64,000 nucleotides of DNA from CAZTAO01 sp964611645 (lineage in GTDB: Bacteria; Armatimonadota; UBA5829), in contig CAZTAO010000011.1 in the NCBI GenBank assembly GCA_964611645.1, positions 47,057 to 111,056 on the forward strand, read 5' to 3'. The position numbers and the translations under genes were made by a program. The first letter of the stretch is position 1. Each line of letters begins with the position of its first letter. A model generated the notes under the pieces. The model ran no database searches and had not been told where the DNA came from. It saw only the letters and a program-made list of their open reading frames with translations. Below are positions 1 through 7,974 of the stretch, one piece after another.

Positions 1-821
1 TGCCGGCACGAGGAAAGCTGGTCGCGCGAATAACCAACTACCACGATGTGCGCACCTGCGATATGATCCAGGAAAAGGCTCTGGCGGTCGGGCGGAGCGT
101 TGTCAGTTCGCTCGATGAGTATCTGGACCTGCTCAGGTTCATACTCACAGGCTGCGAGGAGCGCGGGGCGGTGGCTGTTAAGGACCAGAGCGCATATACC
201 CGAACCCTGGACTATGCCAACCCGACTCGCGCGGAGGCTGAGGCTGTCTTCAACTGGCTGATGGAGGACCCTCGCCGCCGGGCGTCGGACCCCGAGCAGT
301 CCAAGCCGCTGGATGATTTCCTGCTCCATCAACTGATCCGCATCGCCCGCGACCTGGAGCTTCCGGTGCAGGTCCACACGGGCCTGCTGGCAGGCTGCCG
401 CAACGACATTCGCGCTGCCAACGCAGCCCACCTGATCCCGCTGCTGGCGACTCACCGGGACGTCAACTTCGACCTCTTCCACGCCAACTGGCCCTACGAC
501 GGCGAGCTGCTGTTCCTGGCGAAGAACTACTCCAACGTGCGCATCAACATGTGCTGGGCGCACATCATCGACCCGATCTACTGCCAGAGGTTTCTGACCC
601 AGGCGGTGTCCGCCGTCCCGCACTGCAAAGTCCACGGCTACGGCTCCGATTTCAGCGGCCTCGCGGCGGATATGGCCTGGGCGCACGCATCAATGGCAAG
701 AGACAACATAACCATAGCGCTCTGCGACCTGATCGACATGGAATATCTGGACATATCCGAAGCCAAGGAGATAGCGCGAGGGTGGCTGTATGATAACCCG
801 AAGGAGTTCTATGGGGTATAG
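1..821 (+). CDS. Amidohydrolase family protein, 5' truncated by the window edge
   Basis: The reading frame is open to base 3, so the gene begins outside the window and the GTG at 48 is not its start. The visible ~270 residues look like the C-terminal part of a TIM-barrel metal-dependent hydrolase of the amidohydrolase-2 / uronate-isomerase-like superfamily. Histidines at strand ends (QVHTGLLAG, DLFHANWPYDGE) are candidate metal or substrate ligands, and GYGSDFSG near the end carries the usual late aspartate. The substrate cannot be named. Many homologues act in sugar-acid or aromatic-acid metabolism, which would suit the carbohydrate-rich neighbourhood. No partner gene lies downstream on the same strand within 190 bp. 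Confidence 0.75.
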   Translation, partial: PARGKLVARITNYHDVRTCDMIQEKALAVGRSVVSSLDEYLDLLRFILTGCEERGAVAVKDQSAYTRTLDYANPTRAEAEAVFNWLMEDPRRRASDPEQSKPLDDFLLHQLIRIARDLELPVQVHTGLLAGCRNDIRAANAAHLIPLLATHRDVNFDLFHANWPYDGELLFLAKNYSNVRINMCWAHIIDPIYCQRFLTQAVSAVPHCKVHGYGSDFSGLAADMAWAHASMARDNITIALCDLIDMEYLDISEAKEIARGWLYDNPKEFYGV

Positions 822-868
822 CTAACGGCCAATAGCCTATGGCAGATGGCAGTTAGCGCGAGGAAGGT

Positions 869-945
869 GTTTCGGGATTTGAGGAGCGGCCACTGAGCCC
901 CCGTTAGAAAGACAAACACTTCAACCGCTCCGGAAATCCCGAAAC
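869..945. repeat. Inverted repeat, TTTCGGGAT family
   Basis: GTTTCGGGATTT followed by GAGCGG at 869-888 is mirrored by CCGCTCC then AAATCCCGAAAC at 925-945. The same core recurs at 15004-15038 and 21640-21745. It occupies most of the gap between the amidohydrolase and the acetyltransferase. Confidence 0.75.
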
Positions 946-1014
946 AGACCCCTCGCACGGAAAGCTAAGTTTGGACTGGAAGCCGGATCGAGTCCGACAT
1001 GACGGAGAGCAAGT

Positions 1015-1527
1015 GTGACGCAGAACGAATTCGAATTCCTGGACCCTGGGCGCTTGACGGATGGCGAGTTGGAGCTTGTGCTTATTGAGACATCTCCAGG
1101 CAACCCGACCACCGGCCACGCGCCGGAGTACAGCTTCCAGATGCGGGTGCGCGGCAAGAACGCGGGCCATATCAGCCTGCGCGTCGCCGACTATGACAGG
1201 ATACTGATGTACGCCGGTCACATCGGCTACACAGTCCAGCCTGAGCACCGGGGCCACCACTACGCCGAACGCGCCTGCCGCCTGCTCCTGCCCCTCTCCA
1301 AAGCCCACGACCAGACCACAATCTGGATCACCTGCAACCCGGACAACATCCCCTCCCGCCGAACCTGCGAGCGCCTGGGCGCGGAACTGGTTGAGATAGT
1401 CGAGCTTCCGCTGGAAGAAAGCAGGCGCATGCAGGGTGCTATGCGGAAGTGCCGGTATAGGTGGAGGTGGGTTAGTATCCCCCCAACTCCCCATAAGCCT
1501 CAAACAGCGCCAGCACATTCTCTATAG
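1015..1527 (+). CDS. GNAT family N-acetyltransferase
   Basis: 170 residues starting at GTG 1015. The central part has the GNAT acetyl-CoA-binding pattern: a beta strand (GHIGYTVQPEHRGHHYAERA) with a Q-x-x-x-R-G-x-x-x-A type pyrophosphate loop, followed by a helix and then ITCNPDNIPSRRTCERLGA, typical of motif B. This indicates transfer of an acetyl group from acetyl-CoA to an amine; the substrate is unknown. The last ~18 codons overlap the 3' end of the convergent URO-D-family gene, and the tail (basic, then proline-rich) looks like read-through rather than fold. A GTG start with no strong Shine-Dalgarno leaves the N-terminus somewhat uncertain. Confidence 0.8.
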   Translation: MTQNEFEFLDPGRLTDGELELVLIETSPGNPTTGHAPEYSFQMRVRGKNAGHISLRVADYDRILMYAGHIGYTVQPEHRGHHYAERACRLLLPLSKAHDQTTIWITCNPDNIPSRRTCERLGAELVEIVELPLEESRRMQGAMRKCRYRWRWVSIPPTPHKPQTAPAHSL

Positions 1528-2557
1528 GGGTGTCGGGTTGGATGTTGTGGGCGGTGCTTATTATGAAGCCGCCGCCTGGTTTCCCGGCTTCCATTCTGGC
1601 TTTGACTTCCGCCCGAATATCCTCGCGGGAGCCTTTCGGGATGGTGTGCTGGATGTCCATTGAGCCGTGGAAACTCAGATCTTTCCCGAACTCTCGCTTT
1701 AGGTCTGCGAGGTCCATTCCGTGGGCTCTGGGCTGGACTGATTGCAGGATGTCCAGGCCGCAGTCGATGAAGTCAGGGATGAGGTCGCGTACTGCCCCGC
1801 AGGTGTGGTGAATTACCTTGATGCCGTGCTTGTGGGCAACCTCGATGAAAGCCTTGAAGCCGGGCTTGAAGAACCTCCGCCACATTTCCACACCCACCAA
1901 CGGCCCGTTCTGGGTACCGAAGTCATCGCCCATCATAAAGATGTCTATCTTGCCTTTGGCGGCTGCAAAGACCTTGTCATTATAGGGGATGAAGTAGTCG
2001 CGGATGTGGCCGAAGATGGCGTCGGCGATGTCGGGGTCGCAGGTCATATCCATATAGATCTGCTCCATCCCCCTCAGATACATCGCGGGCTTGAGCTGGG
2101 CAGTGCGGTCCAGCCGGTCGCCCGCGTAGACAACCGCGTACCCCGGAAACGCCGAGCAGTCCGACTCCACCCTGCTGTAGTCCCATGAATCCGCGCTGGG
2201 CCAGTGGGGGTAGGAGTCTATGCCGGCGGCGGACTCGACTTCCTCCAGCGGAGACTTTACCACGTGGGAGTAAGTCCACTGGTAGACGCCGGTGTCCACT
2301 TTCATACTCTTGCGGATGACTCCCCAGAGATCCTCCGATGTGCCATCATCGAACTTCCGGAGTTCCCTTCCGACATAACTGGGTCCACGATAGTACCGCA
2401 GGTCGACATCCAGATAGCGCAGCAGCGCCTCCAGATCGGCCAGCCCCAGGTGGGAGATGAGCTTGGCCTCGATCTCAGGGGTGGCCCAGAGATCCCAGGG
2501 GACTCTGTCGGGTTCCTTGTGGTTCAGGGCTGTTCTTACTCGGTCTATATGGGTCAT
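1472..2557 (-). CDS. Uroporphyrinogen decarboxylase (URO-D) family protein
   Basis: 361 residues with the URO-D fold layout: N-terminal RVRTALNHKEPDRVPWDLW, central GMEQIYMDMTCDP, then IKVIHHTCGAVRDLIPDFID and LSFHGSMDIQHTIPKG. The HxCG motif is the zinc/thiol-ligand site of MtaA/CmuA/MtbA-like methyltransferases in this superfamily, so this is more likely a methyltransferase-like or unassigned member than a haem-synthesis enzyme. No haem genes and no corrinoid protein lie nearby. The ATG at 2557 has GGAG about 8 nt upstream. A second family member, not closely similar, is at 34147-35259. The 3' end overlaps the convergent acetyltransferase gene by 56 bp. Confidence 0.85.
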   Translation of the reverse strand: MTHIDRVRTALNHKEPDRVPWDLWATPEIEAKLISHLGLADLEALLRYLDVDLRYYRGPSYVGRELRKFDDGTSEDLWGVIRKSMKVDTGVYQWTYSHVVKSPLEEVESAAGIDSYPHWPSADSWDYSRVESDCSAFPGYAVVYAGDRLDRTAQLKPAMYLRGMEQIYMDMTCDPDIADAIFGHIRDYFIPYNDKVFAAAKGKIDIFMMGDDFGTQNGPLVGVEMWRRFFKPGFKAFIEVAHKHGIKVIHHTCGAVRDLIPDFIDCGLDILQSVQPRAHGMDLADLKREFGKDLSFHGSMDIQHTIPKGSREDIRAEVKARMEAGKPGGGFIISTAHNIQPDTPIENVLALFEAYGELGGY

Positions 2558-2601
2558 GAATTGCTCCGCTATGGTTCAGACTTGGAAGATATGAATGACC
2601 G

Positions 2602-2632
2602 CCCCTAACCCCTCTGCGAGGAGGGGAATTAC
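2602..2632. repeat. CCCCTC...GAGGGG palindrome
   Basis: CCCCTCTGCGAGGAGGGG hairpin between the URO-D gene start and the DUF4091 gene stop. A copy with the same flanks but a longer loop lies at 5918-5972. Confidence 0.6.
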
Positions 2633-4453
2633 TTACTTTCCCTGCAGCTTCAGTATCTGTTTGGCTACTTTCTCGCGGGCTTTGTCGTAGTCGGCGGAGG
2701 TCCAGCCGTTGGGGTATAGATACCAGCCGGTGGCTATCTTCACGCCGTCTCGCTCGCCCTTGAATTGCCAGTCGCACTGCGTGCCTTCTATGTTTCGTAT
2801 CGTTGCCAGAGCGAAGTTGAAGGGCGTCAGCTTGAGTGAGGCTTGCAGGTTGCTCGAGTCGAACGCTCCGGACTTCTTCTTGGCAGCAAGCTGCTCAAGG
2901 GTTACTATATACCGCAGGTCGTCGGCCCCGGCTCTCAGGCACACGAGGTCAATGGACGGCCCGCCTGAAAGGCCCCTCGCGGGATCCGGCGGATACCAGT
3001 AGGACATGTCACCATACTGGGTATCGAGATCGTTATATGCGTCGCCTGAAATGCAGGCGTACGCCCAATAATACATACCTTTGCAGGTGCTGCCAAGGCT
3101 GCGGAAGAACCAGCCTCCGTTGAATCGCATCGTTGAGGGCTGGGGCCTGCAATGGGCGGCGGTGATGTTGTAGGTCCAGAGTTCTTTCTTCTCATCGGCA
3201 ACCCTCTTCACAACCTCCGGCCACGGCGGCTGGCCGTGGGAGGTGGTGTCCCAGTAACGCAGTGTGATGACATCTACATACTGGATGGTCCTGGCAACCC
3301 AGGCGTCGTCCTCTTTGTTGGAGTAGGCAAGGTAGTGGTCCATCTCGGTGCGGAATCCGGCTTTCTTGATGAACGGCAGCCTGAGCTCCGAACTGGCCAT
3401 CCGCTCGGGAACGCTTGCGCACTCATCGTCCGGCTGCACGATCACTTCCGCCCAGCCTTTCTCTGCGATCTGTTGCCGAAGCTTTGTCAGGGCCGATATG
3501 TAGAGATCAGCGCACCTCCGGGCATCATCGGGCGATTGCTTCTTGCACCACTCCCAGATGTCATCGCCCATCAACCATAGCAGAGGTTTGGTGTAGCCGA
3601 GCTCCTTGTAGGCAGTCAGGGTATTGGCAATGGTTGAGCCGGTGACATCAACATCCACGCTGTCCCCCGAGAGGGTCAGCTTCACGCCGCTGTTGTCGTG
3701 GGTGCCAACCGAGGTCGCCCCGTACTCCCGCTGCTGGGCGAGCTTCTCGCGGCTGGGGGAATCGTAGAAACCGAGGTTGATGGGGTTGTCGGCGAGCTTG
3801 ATCGGCAGCACATCGATCTCCAGCGGGAGCCGCACGGTCTCTTCCGCCGCGATGCTGATTGCTCCCTTGTAAAGCCCCGGCTTGGCGTTGTCGGGCACGC
3901 GGACAGTCACCCAGAACCATTCCGAGCGCTTCGCGGGCACGTTGACGGCGTCCTCTTTGGAGAGCCAGGTCGGCATATACATAAAGTCGCCTGGGCCGGC
4001 GTATTCATCGAGGCGCTTGAAAACGGACCTGGCGACCCGGACTTCCAGATTCTCCGCCGGAATAACTGCCCCCTTGGCGGTCCTGAGCGCGCCGGCCGTG
4101 ACCCTGATATTGCTAAGGTCGCCAAGCGTATAGACTGCGAATGTGACAGGCTGATATTGGCCAGGCGCCGCGAATGTCTTGAGTTGGGTCACCCTCTCTT
4201 TTGCCATGGGCACGGAGTTGGGGAAGATGAGTTCGGCCATCGGGCGGGAATAGAGGATGAACTTGCGGCCTTGCTCGATCTGGGTGGGCTTCGGGGCGGG
4301 CTTGTCGTCCACAAACACCCGCTCAACCAAACCGTCTTCAACCTTGGGAGGTTCCGGCCTCCACGACACGTCAACACTTCCTGCGCACGGGATCGCCGGC
4401 ACAGCAAGTATCAACACCAGTAGCAGGCAGATGGCCGGGGTACGGCTAGACAT
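2633..4453 (-). CDS. Secreted DUF4091 / GH123-like protein
   Basis: The start is set at ATG 4453 because GAGGTG lies about 7 nt upstream; a longer frame to 4489 has no ribosome-binding site. The N-terminus is a signal peptide (SSRTPAICLLLVLILAVPA, cleavage near AIPCAG), so the product is exported. Residues ~60-220 form an N-terminal beta domain ending in a linker like GLYKGAISI, as seen before DUF4091 catalytic barrels. The rest includes IQYVDVITLRYWD and MYYWAYACISGDAYND, typical of DUF4091/GH123-type glycosidase-like proteins of bacteria that degrade complex glycans. Reaction and substrate are not established. It reads divergently from the next gene. Confidence 0.8.
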   Translation of the reverse strand: MSSRTPAICLLLVLILAVPAIPCAGSVDVSWRPEPPKVEDGLVERVFVDDKPAPKPTQIEQGRKFILYSRPMAELIFPNSVPMAKERVTQLKTFAAPGQYQPVTFAVYTLGDLSNIRVTAGALRTAKGAVIPAENLEVRVARSVFKRLDEYAGPGDFMYMPTWLSKEDAVNVPAKRSEWFWVTVRVPDNAKPGLYKGAISIAAEETVRLPLEIDVLPIKLADNPINLGFYDSPSREKLAQQREYGATSVGTHDNSGVKLTLSGDSVDVDVTGSTIANTLTAYKELGYTKPLLWLMGDDIWEWCKKQSPDDARRCADLYISALTKLRQQIAEKGWAEVIVQPDDECASVPERMASSELRLPFIKKAGFRTEMDHYLAYSNKEDDAWVARTIQYVDVITLRYWDTTSHGQPPWPEVVKRVADEKKELWTYNITAAHCRPQPSTMRFNGGWFFRSLGSTCKGMYYWAYACISGDAYNDLDTQYGDMSYWYPPDPARGLSGGPSIDLVCLRAGADDLRYIVTLEQLAAKKKSGAFDSSNLQASLKLTPFNFALATIRNIEGTQCDWQFKGERDGVKIATGWYLYPNGWTSADYDKAREKVAKQILKLQGK

Positions 4454-4526
4454 TGGAAGGCACCTCTTCGCTGAGTCGATGCTGTACACTTGGCGATTGG
4501 AGGGGGGAATACCTTCTGCGTTTGGG

Positions 4527-4556
4527 TTGCGCGGTGGGCGGAAAGAAGCGTAGAAT
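4527..4556 (+). promoter_or_regulatory. Candidate sigma-70 promoter for the 4606 gene
   Basis: TTGCGC (4527-4532), 18-bp spacer, TAGAAT (4551-4556), about 50 nt before the ATG at 4606. An AGGAG ribosome-binding site precedes that ATG. Confidence 0.45.
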
Positions 4557-4605
4557 ACTGAAGATCAAGCCCGGTCGCCGATAGCTATCTACCAGGAGCA
4601 CACTC

Positions 4606-5853
4606 ATGAAAAGCAAGGCCGTCAAGATACTGGTGTCAATCATTGTGGTTCTGGGTTCTGCGGTCGCCTTGCCATACTTTCTGAACAGGGTGCCTCCATA
4701 CGTTGCTGCCAAGAGAGTCCTCCCATCGCCCAATGCCTGCGACTACTACTTGGACGCGCTCGCCGCGATGCCCGAACAGAAGTCTCAGAATGACCCCACC
4801 GCGAAGCCCTGGGATGTCTCCGTCCCGCTCGCAGACAAGACCAAGACGGTAAGGGAATACTCCAGGAGTTTGGGCCTGCTGCGCGAAGGCTTCAGATACA
4901 AGTATAGAGCACCACAGCCCGCGAGCTTCTCGGGATCCAACGGCGCTGCCGCAAGGCAGCTTGCCCGCGCTCTGGCAACCAAAGTATCTGTCGAGATCGC
5001 ACGCAAAGACTACAACAAAGCAATGGAGTCTACCCTGGACTGCGTCAATTTGGGCACGGACGTTGCGAACGGGGATCTCGCTGCTGCTTTGTCTGGATTC
5101 CGAGTAGACGCAATCGCTTTCAAGCAGGCGTATGAGATCATCCCACACCTGAACGCCACCGAGGCGCATTCAGCCGCATCAAGGCTGCAAAGGATACTAA
5201 AGCGGAGGGTATCAGTCGCGTCGGTTCTTCTGGATGAGCGAGACTCGTCTATCTCGATGCTCAATGCAATGGCGTCTGGCCCCCAAGACTCTCCAAATGC
5301 TGCGAAGACGTTCAACAACATGATCTCTACTATTATCGGCTTCAAGAAGGGGCTGCGCGAATCCATCCTGGCTGACTACGATGCTCAGATGGCGGACGCG
5401 AACCTGCCATATTCCACAATAAGGAAGAAAATCTATCCAATACATCAGTTCTCAACGCAGATAAGTGACCTTGCGAAAATATTCCGATACGAACTCGCGG
5501 TAGATACCGCCCGTGCTGACCTTATACTTCTGAGTCTTGCCCTGCGCGCATACAGGCTCAAAAAGGGCGCTTATCCCCATTCGCTCATACGGCTTGTCCC
5601 CGACTACCTGAGATCCATACCCGACGACCCGTTCGGGATGAGCTACGTATACAAGTTCAAGGATGGTTCATACCTGCTCTACAGCCTCGGGCCAGACTGC
5701 AAGAACGACGGCGGAAAGCCGGTGGCAACGCGCTGGATTAGTGTCATCACGCCGGTGGGAAAGCACAAGATGAGCGTCGACACGTTTGGAGATATAGTCG
5801 CGGGCGCAGACGTACCCTCGAGTTGGTACACTCGGAGGGATGGGGGGAACTAG
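4606..5853 (+). CDS. Membrane-anchored protein with GspG-like C-terminal domain
   Basis: 415 residues. Residues 1-25 form a single N-terminal membrane anchor (VKILVSIIVVLGSAVALPYF); the rest is predicted extracytoplasmic. The middle is mostly helical with no recognised family. Near residue 300 the sequence becomes like the C-terminal domain of the type II secretion major pseudopilin: RADLILLSLALRAYRLKKG, AYPHSL, DYLRSIPDDPFG, then YSLGPDCKNDGG. That D-P-F-G ... S-L-G-P-D pattern is characteristic, but the prepilin peptidase site at the N-terminus is absent. Similar proteins are common in Planctomycetota and Armatimonadota; their role is unknown. The AGGAG before ATG 4606 supports the start. 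Confidence 0.7.
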   Translation: MKSKAVKILVSIIVVLGSAVALPYFLNRVPPYVAAKRVLPSPNACDYYLDALAAMPEQKSQNDPTAKPWDVSVPLADKTKTVREYSRSLGLLREGFRYKYRAPQPASFSGSNGAAARQLARALATKVSVEIARKDYNKAMESTLDCVNLGTDVANGDLAAALSGFRVDAIAFKQAYEIIPHLNATEAHSAASRLQRILKRRVSVASVLLDERDSSISMLNAMASGPQDSPNAAKTFNNMISTIIGFKKGLRESILADYDAQMADANLPYSTIRKKIYPIHQFSTQISDLAKIFRYELAVDTARADLILLSLALRAYRLKKGAYPHSLIRLVPDYLRSIPDDPFGMSYVYKFKDGSYLLYSLGPDCKNDGGKPVATRWISVITPVGKHKMSVDTFGDIVAGADVPSSWYTRRDGGN

Positions 5854-5858
5854 GTTAG

Positions 5859-5886
5859 TCCCTCCAGGTAAGGATACCTGGAGGGA
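5859..5886. repeat. CCCTCCAGGTA palindrome, copy 1
   Basis: TCCCTCCAGGTA, AGGA loop, TACCTGGAGGGA: a perfect 12-bp stem just after the stop of the 4606 gene. Other copies are at 11686, 11734, 46639 and 62878. There is no U-run, so it is not a standard terminator. Confidence 0.85.
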
Positions 5887-5917
5887 TTGACTTTAGTTGA
5901 GATGCAATGAAGACCGC

Positions 5918-5972
5918 CCCCTGCCCCTCTTTCGACGCCGCTCAGTATGTACTCCTTGCGAGGAGGGGGAAT
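5918..5972. repeat. CCCCTC...GAGGGG palindrome with enlarged loop
   Basis: Arms GCCCCTCT and GCGAGGAGGGGGAATT match the copy at 2602-2632, including the flanking ACCGCCCC, but 26 extra bases (TTCGACGCC through ACTCCTT) separate the arms here. Confidence 0.55.
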
Positions 5973-6563
5973 TCAGAGCGTCCCTTTTGTCGATGGGATA
6001 CCCGTGGCTTTGGGGTCTTTGGAGATGGCTGCGCGCAGGGATCTTGCGAAGCTTTTGAATGCGGCTTCTATGATGTGGTGCGCGTTGAAGCCTGCCAGCA
6101 GGCGGATGTGCAGGTTGATGCCGGCGTTCGCCGCGACTGCTTTGAAGAACTCCTCGGTAAGCTCGCAATCGAAGGCTCCGACAGCATCCCTGGCAATCGG
6201 CACGTCGTAGTACAGAGACCCGCGCCCGCTGATATCCAGCGCAACCAGCACCAGCGCCTCGTCCATAGGCAGCGCGCAGTCGCCGTATCGGACTATCCCC
6301 GCCTTGTCGCCGACTGCTTTCGCCAGCGCCTGGCCCAGAGCTATGCCGACGTCCTCGACCGTGTGGTGGCCGTCAACGTCCAAGTCGCCATTGCACTTTA
6401 CCACCAGATCGCACATGCTGTGCTTGGAGAGATGCGTAAGCATGTGGTCGAAGAACCCTATACCGGTCTCCACCGTGCTCTGCCCCGACCCATCCAGGTC
6501 AAGTCTCACACTGATCTTGGTTTCGTTAGTATTGCGGTCTATCGCTGCTTTGCGTTCAGTCAT
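5973..6563 (-). CDS. hisB: Imidazoleglycerol-phosphate dehydratase
   Basis: 196 residues, the normal length of a monofunctional HisB, which dehydrates imidazoleglycerol phosphate to imidazole-acetol phosphate in histidine synthesis (cytoplasm, Mn2+ enzyme). The duplicated metal-ligand pattern is present: FFDHMLTHLSKHS and DGHHTVEDVGIALGQ in the first half, FNAHHIIEAAFKSFAR in the second. The start codon shares one base with the stop of hisD (TAATG), so translation is coupled and the two genes form one operon. No other his genes are in the window. Confidence 0.97.
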   Translation of the reverse strand: MTERKAAIDRNTNETKISVRLDLDGSGQSTVETGIGFFDHMLTHLSKHSMCDLVVKCNGDLDVDGHHTVEDVGIALGQALAKAVGDKAGIVRYGDCALPMDEALVLVALDISGRGSLYYDVPIARDAVGAFDCELTEEFFKAVAANAGINLHIRLLAGFNAHHIIEAAFKSFARSLRAAISKDPKATGIPSTKGTL

Positions 6564-7864
6564 TATCTGCCCCCACTGGTGTGGTCTTCTAGTCTTATGG
6601 TCACGGTTCTTGCGTGGGCTTGGAAGCCTTCGGCTTCGGCCAGCGCCAGCACTGACGGCGCGAGCGCCTCCAGGCCTGATCGGTCACAGCACAGAAACGC
6701 CGACTTGTGTATGTAGTCATCCACGCTCAGCGCGGAAGCGAACCTTGCGGTGCCGCTGGTCGGCAAAGTGTGGTTCGGGCCTGCGCCGAAATCGCAGATC
6801 GGGACCGGAGTCTGCGCGCCGACCATTATAGTCCCGGCGTTTCGGATACTCTTCATCACCGCCCACGGGTCTGATGTCATTATCTCAAGGTGCTCGGAGG
6901 CGAACTCATTGGCATATTCGATGCCTTGAGCCATATCTTTCGCAAGCACCATCAGCCCGAACTCATCCAGCGACGCACGAGCGCAATCCACACGAGCGGC
7001 ATCCGACAACTGCTTCTCTATCTCGGCCTGGACTTCACCCATCAGCCTCTCGCAATCTGTGACAAACGCACAGCGGGAGTCTTTGGCGTGCTCGGCCTGG
7101 GAAAGCATATCCGCCGCGACATACTTCGCGGGCGCGGTTTCATCCGCCAGCACAAGTATCTCGCTCGGCCCGGCGAGGCTGTCTATCCCGACAACCCCAT
7201 ACAACTGCCGCTTGGCCTCGGAGACATAAGCATTGCCGGGGCCGACAATCTTGTCGACTTTGGGAACGCTGCCGACACCAAACGCCATCGCCGCAACGGC
7301 CTGAGCTCCGCCGATCTTGAACACATCCTTGACTCCGCACTCAGCCGCCGCGACCAGCATCGCGGGGTGCACGTTGCCATCTTTCTGAGCCGGGCAGCAC
7401 ATCACAAGCTGCTTCACGCCCGCGACCAACCCCGGGACCGCCGCCATCAGCACAGTGCTTGGGTAAGGGGCCAGCCCGCCCGGAGCGTAGAACCCCACCC
7501 TCTCGATCGGCCTGATAATCTGGCCGTAACGCTTACCGCCGATGGTCTCGTCCCAAGACTGCAGAACCTGCCGCTTGTGATAATCCTCAATACTGGCCTT
7601 CGCCTGTCGTATCGCTGCCAGCAGCCTGGCATCTACCAGCTCGTATGCCTGCTCGAACTCCTCCGGCAAGACCCGAAGAGTCTCCAGCGCCGGGGAGTCG
7701 AACTTGCGCCCCAACTCCAGCAGAGCCACATCGCCTCGCTCGCGGACATCCGCTATAATCCGCGCAACAACGCCCGCAACCTCGGAGTCTCCCCCCGGCG
7801 GTTCGCTGCGCAGCGCGGCCCTGATCTGCTCATCTGAATGTGTATCAAATCTAAGTAACTTCAA
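6563..7864 (-). CDS. hisD: Histidinol dehydrogenase
   Basis: 433 residues, full length. HisD oxidises L-histidinol to L-histidine in two NAD+-dependent steps and binds Zn2+. Family landmarks in order: GFYAPGGLAPYPSTVLM, KIVGPGNAYVSEAKR, DSLAGPSEILVLAD, SQAEHAKDS (Gln and His zinc ligands), CDFGAGPNHTLPTSGTAR, and EGFQAHARTV (last His ligand). The start is TTG at 7864 with only a weak AGG upstream. It is the first gene of a hisD-hisB operon; a good promoter lies about 30 bp upstream. Confidence 0.97.
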   Translation of the reverse strand: MKLLRFDTHSDEQIRAALRSEPPGGDSEVAGVVARIIADVRERGDVALLELGRKFDSPALETLRVLPEEFEQAYELVDARLLAAIRQAKASIEDYHKRQVLQSWDETIGGKRYGQIIRPIERVGFYAPGGLAPYPSTVLMAAVPGLVAGVKQLVMCCPAQKDGNVHPAMLVAAAECGVKDVFKIGGAQAVAAMAFGVGSVPKVDKIVGPGNAYVSEAKRQLYGVVGIDSLAGPSEILVLADETAPAKYVAADMLSQAEHAKDSRCAFVTDCERLMGEVQAEIEKQLSDAARVDCARASLDEFGLMVLAKDMAQGIEYANEFASEHLEIMTSDPWAVMKSIRNAGTIMVGAQTPVPICDFGAGPNHTLPTSGTARFASALSVDDYIHKSAFLCCDRSGLEALAPSVLALAEAEGFQAHARTVTIRLEDHTSGGR

Positions 7865-7893
7865 CAGCCCAAACCTGTCTTTAGGATAACAGG

Positions 7894-7922
7894 ATTATAC
7901 CAGAGCACGGGCAGGCGGGCAA
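7894..7922 (-). promoter_or_regulatory. Sigma-70 promoter of hisDB
   Basis: On the minus strand TTGCCC (7922-7917), 17-bp spacer, TATAAT (7899-7894), preceded by TG one base upstream (extended -10). A small inverted repeat CCTGT...ACAGG (7875-7894 region) lies between the -10 and the TTG start of hisD. Confidence 0.7.
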
Positions 7923-7926
7923 ACCG

Positions 7927-7968
7927 GAGATAGGACATATAGGACCTATGGGACAAATAGGACACAGG
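7927..7968. repeat. Short GGGACATAT-type tandem repeat
   Basis: Imperfect repeats of TAGGACATA / TAGGACCTA / GGGACAAATA. A similar block (GGGACGTATGGGACATATG, 8869-8905) lies on the other side of the esterase gene. Confidence 0.6.
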
Positions 7969-7974
7969 GATTGT

